Below, piece after piece: positions 1 through 12,309 of a stretch of DNA of 41,580 bases. The position numbers and the translations under genes are program-made. Each line of letters starts with the position of its first letter. Position 1 is the stretch's first letter. The notes below the pieces were generated by a model, which saw nothing but the letters and a program-made list of their open reading frames with translations, was not told the DNA's origin and made no database searches. The stretch comes from Pseudomonadota bacterium (GTDB taxonomy: Bacteria > Pseudomonadota > Alphaproteobacteria > Kiloniellales > J153), in contig JACZVL010000004.1 of assembly GCA_022572685.1 (NCBI GenBank), forward strand, positions 1 to 41,580. Reading direction: 5' to 3'.

Positions 1-21
1 GAGGCGGCGCGGCGGCGCTAG

Positions 22-384
22 CCTGCCGCGTCCCCGGGCGCGCGCGACCGCTTCATCGAGGTCGAGACCGAAGCGCGCGAGGCCGCCGGGATGCCGCCCT
101 TCGGGCGCCTGGTGGCGCTGATCCTCTCCAGCCCGGACCCCGCGGCATTGGCGCGCGCGGCCCGGGCGCTGGCCCGCGTGGCGCCCCACACCGACGGCGT
201 CCAGGTGCTGGGTCCGGCGCCGGCCCCGCTGGCGGTACTGCGCGGCCGCCACCGCTGCCGCTTCCTGCTCAAGGCGCGCCGCGAGGTGGCGGTCCAGAAG
301 CTGGTCCGGGACTGGGTCGCCCAGGTCAAGCTGCCCGGCAAACTGCGCCTCCAGATCGACATCGATCCCTACAGCTTCATGTAG
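22..384 (+). CDS. priA: Primosomal protein N' (PriA helicase), C-terminal part; 5' end outside or disrupted
   Basis: Reading frame with RFIEVETEAREAAGMPPFGRLVALILSS...GRHRCRFLLKA...LQIDIDPYSFM typical of the PriA C-terminus; ends TAG at 382-384. An in-frame TAG at 19-21 lies just upstream. Confidence 0.8.
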   Translation, partial: PAASPGARDRFIEVETEAREAAGMPPFGRLVALILSSPDPAALARAARALARVAPHTDGVQVLGPAPAPLAVLRGRHRCRFLLKARREVAVQKLVRDWVAQVKLPGKLRLQIDIDPYSFM

Positions 385-546
385 GGCAACCGGCCGATTC
401 AGCCCGGGAATAACAGGCCGGAAAACCGGTGCCCGTCGCGCCTTGCCTGCCCTTGGGGACTATGATACCAAACGCGCGCCCACGGCGGGGCTGCCTGCCG
501 CGGCGGCGAGGTTATTGTCGCTTTCGATCGCCGGTCCGATTCTGAC

Positions 547-1142
547 GTGACCGGCTTCCGCGCTTCCCAGGGGGGGACCCAAAGCTTGGCGGCTGAGGTT
601 ATCGGTTTGAGCGGCTTGCCCGGGCGCTATGCCTTGGCGCTGTTGGAGCTGGCGGACGAGCGCAAACAGCTCGATCCGGTGGCCGACGACCTGCGTGGCC
701 TCAAGGCCGCGATCGCCGAGAGCGAAGACCTGCGCCGGCTGATCCGCAGCCCGCTGTTCACCCGCACCCAGCAGAGCCAGGCCATGGCCGCGATCCTGGA
801 CCGGGCGGGGGTCGGCGAGCTGACCCGGCGCTTCGTGCTGCTGGTCGCGCGCAACCGGCGCCTGTTCGCGCTCGATCGCATGATCGCGGCCTATCTGGCC
901 GAGCTCGCGCGCCGGCGCGGCGAGATCACCGCCCGGGTGACCAGCGCCACCGCGCTCGACGACAAACAGCAGCGCGCCCTGGTCGAGACCCTGCGCAAGG
1001 AGGTCGGCGCCAAGGTCCAGGTCGAGATCGAGGTCGACCCGGGCCTGATCGGCGGCCTGATCGTCCGGGTCGGCAGCCGCCTGATCGACGATTCCATACG
1101 CAGCAAGCTGCAGAGACTACAACTGGCCATGAAGGGGGTTGG

Positions 1143-1146
<4 letters not shown>
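547..1146 (+). CDS. atpH: F1 ATP synthase subunit delta
   Basis: [13 protein letters not shown]...[15 protein letters not shown]...[31 protein letters not shown] start; overlaps the atpA start. Confidence 0.92.
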
Positions 1147-2675
<1,529 letters not shown>

Positions 2676-2688
2676 GGCGCCAGGGGCC

Positions 2689-3625
2689 ATGCCGAATCTC
2701 AAGGACCTGCGGGTCCGGATCGCCAGCGTCAAGTCGACGCAGAAGATCACCGCCGCCATGAAGATGGTCGCCGCCGCCAAGCTGCGGCGGGCTCAGGAGC
2801 AGGCCGAGGCCGCGCGCCCCTATGCCGAGCGCATGGAGCGCATGCTGAACTCGCTGGCCGCCGCCAGCGCCGGCAGGGAGGGCGCGCCCGAGTTGCTCGC
2901 CGGCAACGGGCGGGACCAGGTTCACCTGTTGGTCGTCGGCACCGCCGACCGCGGACTCTGTGGCGGCTTCAATTCCGGCATCGTGCGCGAGGTCCGGCGC
3001 CGCATCGCCGCGCTGCGCAAGGACGGCAAGACGGTCAGGCTGCTCTGCGTCGGGCGCAAGGGCCGCGACCAGCTGCGCCGCGAGTTCGGCGACGCCATCA
3101 TCGACACCATCGAGGACGTGGCCAAGCCGAGGCTCCGCTTCGAGGCCGCCGAGTCGATCGCCAAGCGCATCGCCCAGATGTTCGAGGCCGGCGAGTTCGA
3201 CGTCTGCACCATCTACTACGCCCGCTTCCAGTCGGCGATCAGCCAGGTCGTGACCGCCCAGCAGCTGATTCCCTTCGCGCCCGCGGATGGGGCCCACGGG
3301 GGCGCCCACGGGGGCGGATGGCGCCGAGGCCGCGGAGTCGGGCGGGGCATCCGGCGGGGACTCGCGCGCGGTCTACGAGTACGAGCCGAGCGAGGAGGAT
3401 ATCCTGGCGGCGCTGCTGCCGCGCAACCTGGAGGTGCAGTTGTTCCGGGCGCTGCTGGAGAACACCGCCAGCGAGCATGGCGCGCGCATGACCGCCATGG
3501 ACAGCGCGACCCGCAACGCGGGCGATATGATCGACAATCTGACGCTGACCTATAACCGCACGCGCCAGGCGGTCATCACCAGTGAACTGATCGAGATCAT
3601 CTCCGGCGCGGAAGCCCTTAAGTAG
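2689..3625 (+). CDS. atpG: F1 ATP synthase subunit gamma, split across two frames (frameshift near 3285-3340)
   Basis: N-terminal [36 protein letters not shown] in frame 1 to about 3285. C-terminal [81 protein letters not shown] continues in frame 2. Confidence 0.9.
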
Positions 3626-3648
3626 GCCCGCGGCGGGAACGAGATTAG

Positions 3649-5094
<1,446 letters not shown>

Positions 5095-5146
5095 GGCACG
5101 CGGAACCAGAAACCACGGCGGCATAACCGGACGCGGAACGAGGGCC

Positions 5147-5554
5147 ATGGCCGAGGAACAGGTGAATTTCGAATTGGTGACGCCCGAGCGCCTGCTGGTC
5201 TCGCGCGGCGTCGATATGGTGGTGGTGCCGGGCGAGGACGGCGACTTCGGCGTCTTGCCCCGGCATACGCCGATGATCTCCAACATCCGTCCGGGCGTGC
5301 TCGGCCTCTACCAGGACGGCGAGCTGACCGAGAGCATCTTCGTGGCCGGCGGTTTCGCCGAGGTCACGGCGGCGCGCTGTACGGTGCTGGCCGGCCAGGC
5401 CATGGCGGTCGAGGACCTGGACCGCGGCGCCGCCGAGCAGAAGCTCAAGGACACGCGCGAGGACCTGGAGGACGGCCGGGACGACGAGGCCCGCCGCGAG
5501 GCCGAAAGGCAGATCGCGGTCTGCGAGGAAATCCTCAGAATCACGGCAAGCTGA
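5147..5554 (+). CDS. atpC: F1 ATP synthase subunit epsilon
   Basis: MAEEQVNFELVTPERLLVSRGVDMVVVPGEDGDFGVLPRHTPMISNIRPGVL...; start chosen inside a longer ORF. Confidence 0.92.
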   Translation: MAEEQVNFELVTPERLLVSRGVDMVVVPGEDGDFGVLPRHTPMISNIRPGVLGLYQDGELTESIFVAGGFAEVTAARCTVLAGQAMAVEDLDRGAAEQKLKDTREDLEDGRDDEARREAERQIAVCEEILRITAS

Positions 5555-5594
5555 CGCGGCGCGGCGCGCGGAACGACAGGCACGGGTTCGGACC

Positions 5595-6074
5595 ATGGCC
5601 ATGACGGATACTTCGGAACCAGACGCACCCGGCGTGATCGCCAAGCCGCCGTTCATCTATTTGGGTTTTCTCGCACTCGGCCTCGGGCTCGATTGGCTGT
5701 GGCCCTCTCCGCTGCTGCCCGAGACGCTGCGCTACATGCTGGGCGGCGCCCTGATCGGCCTTGGCATCGCCCTGACCCTCGCCTCGGTCCGGCAATTCAG
5801 GGCCGCCGGCACCAGCTTTCACACCCACAAGCCGACGACCGCGATTCTGACCGACGGGCCCTACCGCATCTCGCGCAACCCGATCTATATCGGCCTCACC
5901 GCGATTTACGCCGGGATCGGCATCGCCGCCGACGCGCCCTGGGTCTGGGTCCTGCTGCTGCCGACGCTGGTGGTCATGCGCTACGGCGTCATCGCGCGCG
6001 AGGAGCGCTACCTCGAGCGCAAGTTCGGCAAGGAATACCTGGACTACAAAGCGCGCGTGCGGCGCTGGCTATAG
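5595..6074 (+). CDS. Isoprenylcysteine carboxyl methyltransferase (ICMT)-like membrane methyltransferase
   Basis: Hydrophobic protein with GPYRISRNPIYIGL...VVMRYGVIAREERYLERKFGKEYLDYKARVRRWL typical of ICMT/PEMT-type membrane methyltransferases. Confidence 0.8.
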   Translation: MAMTDTSEPDAPGVIAKPPFIYLGFLALGLGLDWLWPSPLLPETLRYMLGGALIGLGIALTLASVRQFRAAGTSFHTHKPTTAILTDGPYRISRNPIYIGLTAIYAGIGIAADAPWVWVLLLPTLVVMRYGVIAREERYLERKFGKEYLDYKARVRRWL

Positions 6075-6095
6075 CGCCTCGGCCAGGAGAAGGAG

Positions 6096-6125
6096 AAAGG
6101 GGACAGTCCCACTCCTGTCCCCTTT
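6096..6125. terminator. Perfect 11-bp inverted repeat AAAGGGGACAG-N8-CTGTCCCCTTT; bidirectional terminator or REP-like palindrome
   Basis: Lies between convergent genes (5595-6074 + and 6128-7033 -); stem perfect by eye. Confidence 0.6.
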
Positions 6126-6127
6126 GT

Positions 6128-7033
6128 CTACCCCGCCGGCGTCTCGAAGCGGTCCTCGGCGTAGCGGCGGCCGGTCTCCAGCATCTCGGGGGTGCCGACC
6201 AGCTCGTTGACCTGGCGGAAATCGAACATGCGGTCGCGGAACGGCCCGGTGGTGCCGTGGCGCGCCAGGGTTTCGAAGAACGCGCCGGCCATGTGGGCGA
6301 AGGCGCGCACCAGCGCGCTCGGGAAGATCACCATGCGATAACCCAGCCCCTGCAGCTCCTCGGCCGGCAGGATCGGGGTCTTGCCGCCCTCGACCATGTT
6401 GGCGAGCAGCGCCACCCGGCCGCCGAGCTCGCGCCCGATCGCCGCCAGCTCCTCGCGCGAACCCGGCGCCTCGACGAACAACACGTCGCAGCCGGCCTCG
6501 ATGTAGCGCGCGCCGCGTTCGAGCGCGGCCTCGAAGCCCTCGACCGCAATCGCATCGGTGCGGGCGACGATCAGGGTCTCGGCGTCGGCGCGGGCATCGA
6601 GCGCCGCCTGGAGCTTGCCGACCATCTCCGCCGCCGGCACCAGGGTCTTGCCCTCGAGATGGCCGCAGCGCTTGGGGTTGGTCTGGTCCTCGAGCTGGAT
6701 CGCGCTGGCGCCGGCACGCTCGAAGCGGCGCACCGTGCGCATCACGTTGAGCGCGTTGCCGTAGCCGGTGTCGGCGTCGACCACCAGCGGCACGGCGACC
6801 CGTTCGCGGATGATCGCCAGGGTATCGGCGACCTCGGTCATGGACACCAGGCCGATGTCCGGCCGCCCGAAGCGGCCGTAGGCGATGCTGGCGCCGGACA
6901 GGTAGAGCGCGGTGAAGCCGGCCCGCTCGGCGGTCAGCGCGCCCAGGCCGTCATAGACCCCGGGCGCGACCACGATGCGCCCGCTGTCGAGTTGCGCCCT
7001 GAGAGTCCCCGGGGGCGTCGCTTGGCTGGTCAT
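6128..7033 (-). CDS. ICL/PEP mutase superfamily lyase (oxaloacetate decarboxylase, methylisocitrate or 2,3-dimethylmalate lyase-like)
   Basis: GVYDGLGALTAERAGFTALYLSGASIAYGRFGRPDIGLVSMTEV...VDADTGYGNALNVMRTVRRFERAGASAIQLEDQTNPKRCGHLEGK; start at MTSQATPPG. Confidence 0.88.
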   Translation of the reverse strand: MTSQATPPGTLRAQLDSGRIVVAPGVYDGLGALTAERAGFTALYLSGASIAYGRFGRPDIGLVSMTEVADTLAIIRERVAVPLVVDADTGYGNALNVMRTVRRFERAGASAIQLEDQTNPKRCGHLEGKTLVPAAEMVGKLQAALDARADAETLIVARTDAIAVEGFEAALERGARYIEAGCDVLFVEAPGSREELAAIGRELGGRVALLANMVEGGKTPILPAEELQGLGYRMVIFPSALVRAFAHMAGAFFETLARHGTTGPFRDRMFDFRQVNELVGTPEMLETGRRYAEDRFETPAG

Positions 7034-7563
7034 GACCCTTCCTTTCCGGCCCGCGATTTGAAGCGCCGCTCCAGCTGCGGGATCAGGCCGCCATCGGCGA
7101 TCAGCGCCAAGAGGTGCGCGGGCACCGGCTCGCAGGCGTAACGCTCGCCGGAACTCAGGTTGCGGAGCACGCCGGCCTCGGCATCGAGCGCCAGGCGGTC
7201 CCGCGCGTCGATCCGCCCGGTTTCCGGGCAGAGCACCGCCAGCAGGCCGAGGTTGAAGGCGTTGCGGTAGAAGATGCCGGCGAAGGACTTGGCGATCACC
7301 GCCGCCACCCCCAGGATGCACAGCACCTGGGCGGCCTGCTCGCGCGAGGAGCCGAGGCCGAAGTTGCCGCCGCCGATCACGAAGTCGCCGGGCGCCACCT
7401 GGCCCGCGAAGTCCGGGTCGACCGATTCCAGGCAGTGTGCCGCCGCCGCCTCGACCGGGCCCTTCATGTAGCGGCCCGGGGCCAGCACGTCGGTGTCGAT
7501 ATTGTCGCCGAACACCCAGGCCCGGCCGGCCTGACTGTTGGGGCCGGGGCCGTTTTCCGTCAT
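7030..7563 (-). CDS. Aconitase-family dehydratase small subunit (LeuD/DmdB-like)
   Basis: RAWVFGDNIDTDVLAPGRYMKGP...FVIGGGNFGLGSSREQAAQVLCILGVAAVIAKSFAGIFYRNAFNLGL; overlaps both neighbours by 4 bp. Confidence 0.88.
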   Translation of the reverse strand: MTENGPGPNSQAGRAWVFGDNIDTDVLAPGRYMKGPVEAAAAHCLESVDPDFAGQVAPGDFVIGGGNFGLGSSREQAAQVLCILGVAAVIAKSFAGIFYRNAFNLGLLAVLCPETGRIDARDRLALDAEAGVLRNLSSGERYACEPVPAHLLALIADGGLIPQLERRFKSRAGKEGS

Positions 7564-8849
7564 GGCGCCGCTCCGTCCAGCAGCTCGCGCGGGTCGCCGA
7601 TGCGCCCGGTGACCGCCGCCGCGGCCACGGTGTAGGGCGAGGCCAGATAGACCCGGGAAGAGGTCGCGCCCATGCGGCCCTTGAAGTTGCGCGCGGTGCT
7701 GGCGATGCAGACCTCGTCCTCGGCCAGCAGCGCGCCGCCATACCCGGCGCAGGCGCCGCAGCCGGTCGGCAGAATGCTGGCGCCGGCCTCGGTCAGGACC
7801 TCGAGGGTACCCTCGGCGGCGGCCTGCTCGGCGGCGCGCGCGGAGGCCGGCGCGACCAGCAGACGGGTGCCGCGCGCCACCTTTCGACCTTTCAGCACCT
7901 CGGCGGCCATGCGCAGGTCGATGAGCTTGGCGCCGGTGCAGGCGCCGATGTAGGCGCGGTCGACCGCGACCGGGCCGATCTCGCCGACCGGCGCCGCGTT
8001 GGCCGGGCTGTGGGGTGCGGCGACCTGGGGCGCGAGCGCGCCGGCGTCGAAATCGAGCGTGGTCCGGTAGGCGGCGTCCGGGTCCGACTGCCAGCGCGCC
8101 AGGTCTCCCGCTTCGCCGTCGAGTTCGGCGCCAACGTCGCGCAGATAGTCCGCGGTCGTGGCGTCGGGTGCGATCAGGCCGGTCTGGGCGCCCAGCTCCA
8201 CCGCCATGTTGCACAGGGTCATGCGCTCGGCCATGGGCAGCTCGGTGACCGCCGCGCCGTCGTACTGGATGACCTGGTAGCCGCCGCCGTCCATGCCGAG
8301 GCGGGCGCAGAGTGCGAGCATCATGTCCTTGGCCGCGACCCCGCGCCCGAGCCGGCCGGACCAGCGCAGGCGGATCGTCTCCGGCACCCGGATCCAGGTC
8401 TCGCCGGTGGCCAGCACGCCGGCCATGTCGGTCGCGCCGACGCCGAACATGAAGCAGCCGAAGGCGCCGCCGGTGCAGGAATGGCTGTCGCCGCCGACCA
8501 CGAACAGGCCGGGCCGCAAGTGCCCGCGCTCGGGCAGCACGATGTGGCAGACGCCCTGCATGTCGTAGAAGTTGCGCACCCCCGCCGCGGCCACCCAGTC
8601 CCGGGTCAACGCCTGGATCGCCGCCGAGGCGGCGTCGAAGGCGGGCACGAAGTGATCGGTGATCACCACCAGCCGGTCCGGGTCCCAGACCCCCACGCCC
8701 AGTCGTTCGAGCATGGGCGCGAGCCGGCGCGGGCCGCTGGAATCGTGGACCATGGCGAGATCGACCCGGCAGGTCACGATCTCGCCGGGCGTGACCGCAG
8801 CGCGGCCGGCGGCGCGGGCGATGATTTTCTCGGCGAGAGTCTGGGCCAT
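7560..8849 (-). CDS. Aconitase-family dehydratase large subunit (LeuC/homoaconitase/DmdA-like)
   Basis: MAQTLAEKIIARAAGR...GGDSHSCTGGAFGCFMFGVGATDMAGVLATG...YIGACTGAKLIDLRMAAEVLKGRKVA...PTGCGACAGYGGALL. Confidence 0.9.
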   Translation of the reverse strand: MAQTLAEKIIARAAGRAAVTPGEIVTCRVDLAMVHDSSGPRRLAPMLERLGVGVWDPDRLVVITDHFVPAFDAASAAIQALTRDWVAAAGVRNFYDMQGVCHIVLPERGHLRPGLFVVGGDSHSCTGGAFGCFMFGVGATDMAGVLATGETWIRVPETIRLRWSGRLGRGVAAKDMMLALCARLGMDGGGYQVIQYDGAAVTELPMAERMTLCNMAVELGAQTGLIAPDATTADYLRDVGAELDGEAGDLARWQSDPDAAYRTTLDFDAGALAPQVAAPHSPANAAPVGEIGPVAVDRAYIGACTGAKLIDLRMAAEVLKGRKVARGTRLLVAPASARAAEQAAAEGTLEVLTEAGASILPTGCGACAGYGGALLAEDEVCIASTARNFKGRMGATSSRVYLASPYTVAAAAVTGRIGDPRELLDGAAP

Positions 8850-8861
8850 GGCGCGCGCGCC

Positions 8862-9065
8862 CTACGTTGTGGCCGGCTCGGTCTTGCCGGTCAGGCAGAC
8901 CGGGCAGACGCAAGAGCTCATCCCCGTGCGGATGATGAAGTCCTCCCAGTCGAAGTTGATCTCGACCTTGAGGCACCAGCAGTCCGGCGGGCCGTCGCAG
9001 TTGAATGTGCGCCCGCAATTCGGGCAGCTAACGCCCGCCTTCGCTGTCGTATCCTGATTGTCCAT
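8862..9065 (-). CDS. Small cysteine-rich CWC-motif protein
   Basis: 67 aa MDNQDTTAKAGVSCPNCGRTFNCDGPPDCWCLKVEINFDWEDFIIRTGMSSCVCPVCLTGKTEPATT; CPxCG and CWC motifs. Confidence 0.7.
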   Translation of the reverse strand: MDNQDTTAKAGVSCPNCGRTFNCDGPPDCWCLKVEINFDWEDFIIRTGMSSCVCPVCLTGKTEPATT

Positions 9066-9171
9066 CCCGCCTCGGCAGTCCGCATCGATCCGAACCGCAC
9101 TATAGTCCAAACAGAGCGCGGACGCAGCGGCAAGAGGAAGCGCGCAGGTGCGCCTCAAGCCGGTGAAACGC

Positions 9172-9621
9172 TCACGCTGACTTGCGCGGGAGGTCCAGAT
9201 GCAGCTCCAGATCGCCGCCGGCGGCACGGATGGCGTCGGCCAGGCGCTCCAGGCCGCTGGCGTGGCGCGGATCGAGGAGACGCCGGACCTCGCGCTCGTG
9301 GCAACCCAGACGGGCGGCGAGCGCGACGTTGGTCAAACCGGCCACACGCTGGGCGATATAGAGCGCCAACGTGGCTGCGGTCAGCGCCGGCGGCGCGACC
9401 AGGCGCTCGCCGCGCCGTTTGGCCGAGGGCAGGGGCACATCGAGACGCCGCGCGATCCGAAACGACAGGGCCTCGTCCAGGCAGTCGCGCGCCGCCTCCA
9501 ACGCCGCGTCCGGATTTTCGCCGAAGGTGACGGCGCCGGGCAGGTCGCGAAAGGTGACCGTGACCTCTCCCCCTTCCTCGATATGAAAGACGGCGGGATA
9601 AGCGATTCGGGACACCGCCAT
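9172..9621 (-). CDS. hicB: HicB-family antitoxin with C-terminal helix-turn-helix-like region
   Basis: VTFRDLPGAVTFGENPDAALEAARDCLDEALSFRIARRLDVPLPS; C-terminal VALAARLGCHEREVRRLLDP HTH-like segment. Confidence 0.88.
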   Translation of the reverse strand: MAVSRIAYPAVFHIEEGGEVTVTFRDLPGAVTFGENPDAALEAARDCLDEALSFRIARRLDVPLPSAKRRGERLVAPPALTAATLALYIAQRVAGLTNVALAARLGCHEREVRRLLDPRHASGLERLADAIRAAGGDLELHLDLPRKSA

Positions 9622-9651
9622 GACATTATCTCCTTCTCGAACCGGGGCGCA

Positions 9652-9867
9652 TCAACCAAGATCACCCAAAGTCAGCCCCAACCCCTTCAACATGGCGGCC
9701 AGGGTGCCTTTCGGCAGATCGCCGCGATGCCCGGGGACCGTCGTGAAGCGGGAGCCATAAAGCAGGGTCACATGACTGCCCTTGCCACGGCTCGTGACGA
9801 CCTCAACGGAAATGCCACGCTTCCGGCCAAGCTTTCTGATCCTGCGTATGAACCGCGCTCCGTTCAC
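9652..9867 (-). CDS. hicA: HicA-family mRNA interferase toxin
   Basis: 71 aa; ...RKLGRKRGISVEVVTSRGKGSHVTLLYGSRFTTVPGHRGDLPKGTLAAMLKGLGLTLGDL, with conserved GKGSH motif. Confidence 0.88.
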   Translation of the reverse strand: MNGARFIRRIRKLGRKRGISVEVVTSRGKGSHVTLLYGSRFTTVPGHRGDLPKGTLAAMLKGLGLTLGDLG

Positions 9868-9875
9868 GACGCTAG

Positions 9876-9932
9876 ATATCGTACATATGTGTCCGATTTA
9901 CAAGCGTAATATCGTACATAATTGTCCGATTT
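9876..9932. promoter_or_regulatory. Two 24-bp direct repeats (22/24 identical, 33 bp apart), candidate HicB operator
   Basis: ATATCGTACATATGTGTCCGATTT at 9876-9899 and ATATCGTACATAATTGTCCGATTT at 9909-9932; each contains the dyad GTACA-N4-TGTCC. Confidence 0.65.
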
Positions 9933-10107
9933 TCCTGCCCGCTTCGCGGAGCTTACCGCGAGACCCCGGCGCTTGGTATCTTGGGTGCGATCTGCCATGT
10001 ATAGTGCCGCACCGGGACCGCGGCCGGGGCACCCAATACGCCCTTGAAAACGCTACAGGAACCAGCCGCCCGGCCCCGGGAAGGAAACCAGTCGAGAGCC
10101 GCGAGAC

Positions 10108-11094
10108 ATGGCGCAACCCCTGCTCAGCGTCGAGAACCTGCGCGTCGAGTTCCCGACCCGCCACGGCACGCTGGTGGCGATCGACGACACCTCGTTCCAC
10201 ATCGACGAGGGCGAAATCCTCGGCGTGGTCGGCGAATCGGGCGCCGGCAAGTCGATCACCGGGATGTCGATCATCGGCCTGCTCGACCCGCCCGGCCGCA
10301 TCGCCGGCGGCCGCATCCACCTCGACGGCCAGCGCATCGACAACCTGTCCTACGAACAGATGCGGCGCATCCGCGGCAAGAAGATCGGCGCCATCTTCCA
10401 GGACCCGCTGACCAGCCTGAACCCGCTCTACACCATCGGCCGGCAGCTGGTCGAAACCATCCTGACCCATAGCGAGATGTCGCGCGCGCGGGCCCGCAAG
10501 CGCGCCGTCGAGCTCTTGGTCGAGGTCGGCATTCCGGCCGCCGAGCGGCGCTTCGACAGCTACCCGCACCAGTTCTCCGGCGGCATGCGCCAGCGCGTGG
10601 TGATCGCGCTCGCGCTCTGCGCCAACCCGCGCCTGATCATCGCCGACGAGCCGACGACCGCGCTCGACGTCTCGGTGCAGGCGCAGATCATCGCGCTGCT
10701 CAAGACGCTGAGCCGCGAGCACGGCACCGCGGTCATGCTGGTCACCCACGACATGGGCGTGATCGCCGAGACCGCCGATCGGGTCGCGGTGATGTACGCC
10801 GGGCGCCTGGCCGAGATCGGCCCGGTGCAGGAGGTGATCCAGCGCCCCAAGCACCCCTACACGGTCGGCCTGATGGGCTCGATTCCGACCATCGGACACC
10901 GCATCGAACGGCTGATCCAGATCGAGGGCGCGATGCCGCGGTTGACCGACATTCCGACCGGCTGCGCCTTCAATCCGCGCTGTCCCAAGGCCTTCGATCG
11001 CTGCCGGGTCGAACGCCCCGAGCTGATCCCGGTGGAAACCTCCGAGGCCGCCTGCTGGCTCTACGACCGGGAGCGGGAGGTGGCCCGTGCCTGA
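10108..11094 (+). CDS. Peptide/dipeptide ABC transporter ATP-binding protein (OppD/DppD family)
   Basis: [57 protein letters not shown], oligopeptide-transporter C-terminal [15 protein letters not shown]. Confidence 0.93.
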   Translation: MAQPLLSVENLRVEFPTRHGTLVAIDDTSFHIDEGEILGVVGESGAGKSITGMSIIGLLDPPGRIAGGRIHLDGQRIDNLSYEQMRRIRGKKIGAIFQDPLTSLNPLYTIGRQLVETILTHSEMSRARARKRAVELLVEVGIPAAERRFDSYPHQFSGGMRQRVVIALALCANPRLIIADEPTTALDVSVQAQIIALLKTLSREHGTAVMLVTHDMGVIAETADRVAVMYAGRLAEIGPVQEVIQRPKHPYTVGLMGSIPTIGHRIERLIQIEGAMPRLTDIPTGCAFNPRCPKAFDRCRVERPELIPVETSEAACWLYDREREVARA

Positions 11095-12184
11095 GGCCGC
11101 GGCGGCGGAGTCGGGCGGCGGCGGGAAAACGGCCCGGGAAACCGCCCGGGAAACCGCCCGGGAAACCGATGCGCCCTTCGTCTCGGTGCGCGGGCTGGCG
11201 CACTATTTCGACGTCTCCAAGCCGTGGCTCAACCGGACCCTGGAGGGCGCGCCGCGCCTGATCCTCAAGGCGGTCGACGGGATCAGCTTCGACATCCCGC
11301 GCGGCAAGACCTTCGCCCTGGTGGGCGAGTCCGGCTGCGGCAAGTCGACCGTGGCGCGCTGCGTGGTCGGGCTGTACCGGCCCAGCGCGGGGACGGTCCG
11401 GCTCGACGGGATCGACATGGCCAGCCTCAAGTCGCGCCGCGAGATCATGCCCTTGCGCCGGCGCCTGCAGATGATCTTCCAGGACCCCTACGCCAGCCTC
11501 AACCCGCGTTGGCGCGTCTCGGCGATCATTGCCGAGCCGATCGTCGCTCACCGCCTGATGACCGACCGCAAGGCGATCCGCGCGCGGGTCGACGAGTTGC
11601 TGCGCCAGGTCGGGCTCACACCCGAGGACGGCGTGAAGTATCCGCACGAGTTCTCCGGCGGCCAGCGCCAGCGCGTTTCCATCGCGCGCGCGCTCGCCAG
11701 CAACCCGGAGTTCCTGGTCTGCGACGAGCCGACCTCGGCGCTCGACGTCTCGGTCCAGGCCCAGATCCTGAATCTCATGAAGGACCTGCAGAAGGAACTG
11801 GGGCTGACCTACCTGCTGATCTCCCACGATCTCGCCGTGGTCTACAACTTCGCCGACGAGGTCGGGGTCATGTACCTGGGCCGCCTGGTCGAGTCGGGCG
11901 CGACGGAGGCGCTGTTCGGCGCGCCCCGCCACCCCTACACGCGCATGCTGCTCGACGCGATCCCCGACCTGGAGATGTCGGGCCGCGCCCGCGTCCCGGT
12001 GGCCGGCGAGGTGCCGGACCCGATCGACCCGCCCTCGGGCTGTACCTTCCACCCGCGCTGCCCGCACGCGGACGCGCGCTGCCGCCGCGAAGCGCCCGAG
12101 ACCATCACGGTCGACGGCATCCGCCTCGCCTGCCACGGCATCGAGGAAGGCCGGATCGCGGCCGTGGCGCGAGGGAAGGCGTGA
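11087..12184 (+). CDS. Peptide/dipeptide ABC transporter ATP-binding protein (OppF/DppF family)
   Basis: [79 protein letters not shown] start overlapping upstream gene. Confidence 0.92.
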   Translation: MPEAAAAESGGGGKTARETARETARETDAPFVSVRGLAHYFDVSKPWLNRTLEGAPRLILKAVDGISFDIPRGKTFALVGESGCGKSTVARCVVGLYRPSAGTVRLDGIDMASLKSRREIMPLRRRLQMIFQDPYASLNPRWRVSAIIAEPIVAHRLMTDRKAIRARVDELLRQVGLTPEDGVKYPHEFSGGQRQRVSIARALASNPEFLVCDEPTSALDVSVQAQILNLMKDLQKELGLTYLLISHDLAVVYNFADEVGVMYLGRLVESGATEALFGAPRHPYTRMLLDAIPDLEMSGRARVPVAGEVPDPIDPPSGCTFHPRCPHADARCRREAPETITVDGIRLACHGIEEGRIAAVARGKA

Positions 12185-12309
12185 GGCGCTAGAGAGCACT
12201 CGGCGGTTCCGATCCGGATGTCGAACCCCGGGATTCCACCGTCCGGCCGAATGCCTTACAATCCCGATATCGGAATCCAGCGGTGCGCGGAACGGCAGGC
12301 GAGGAGCCC

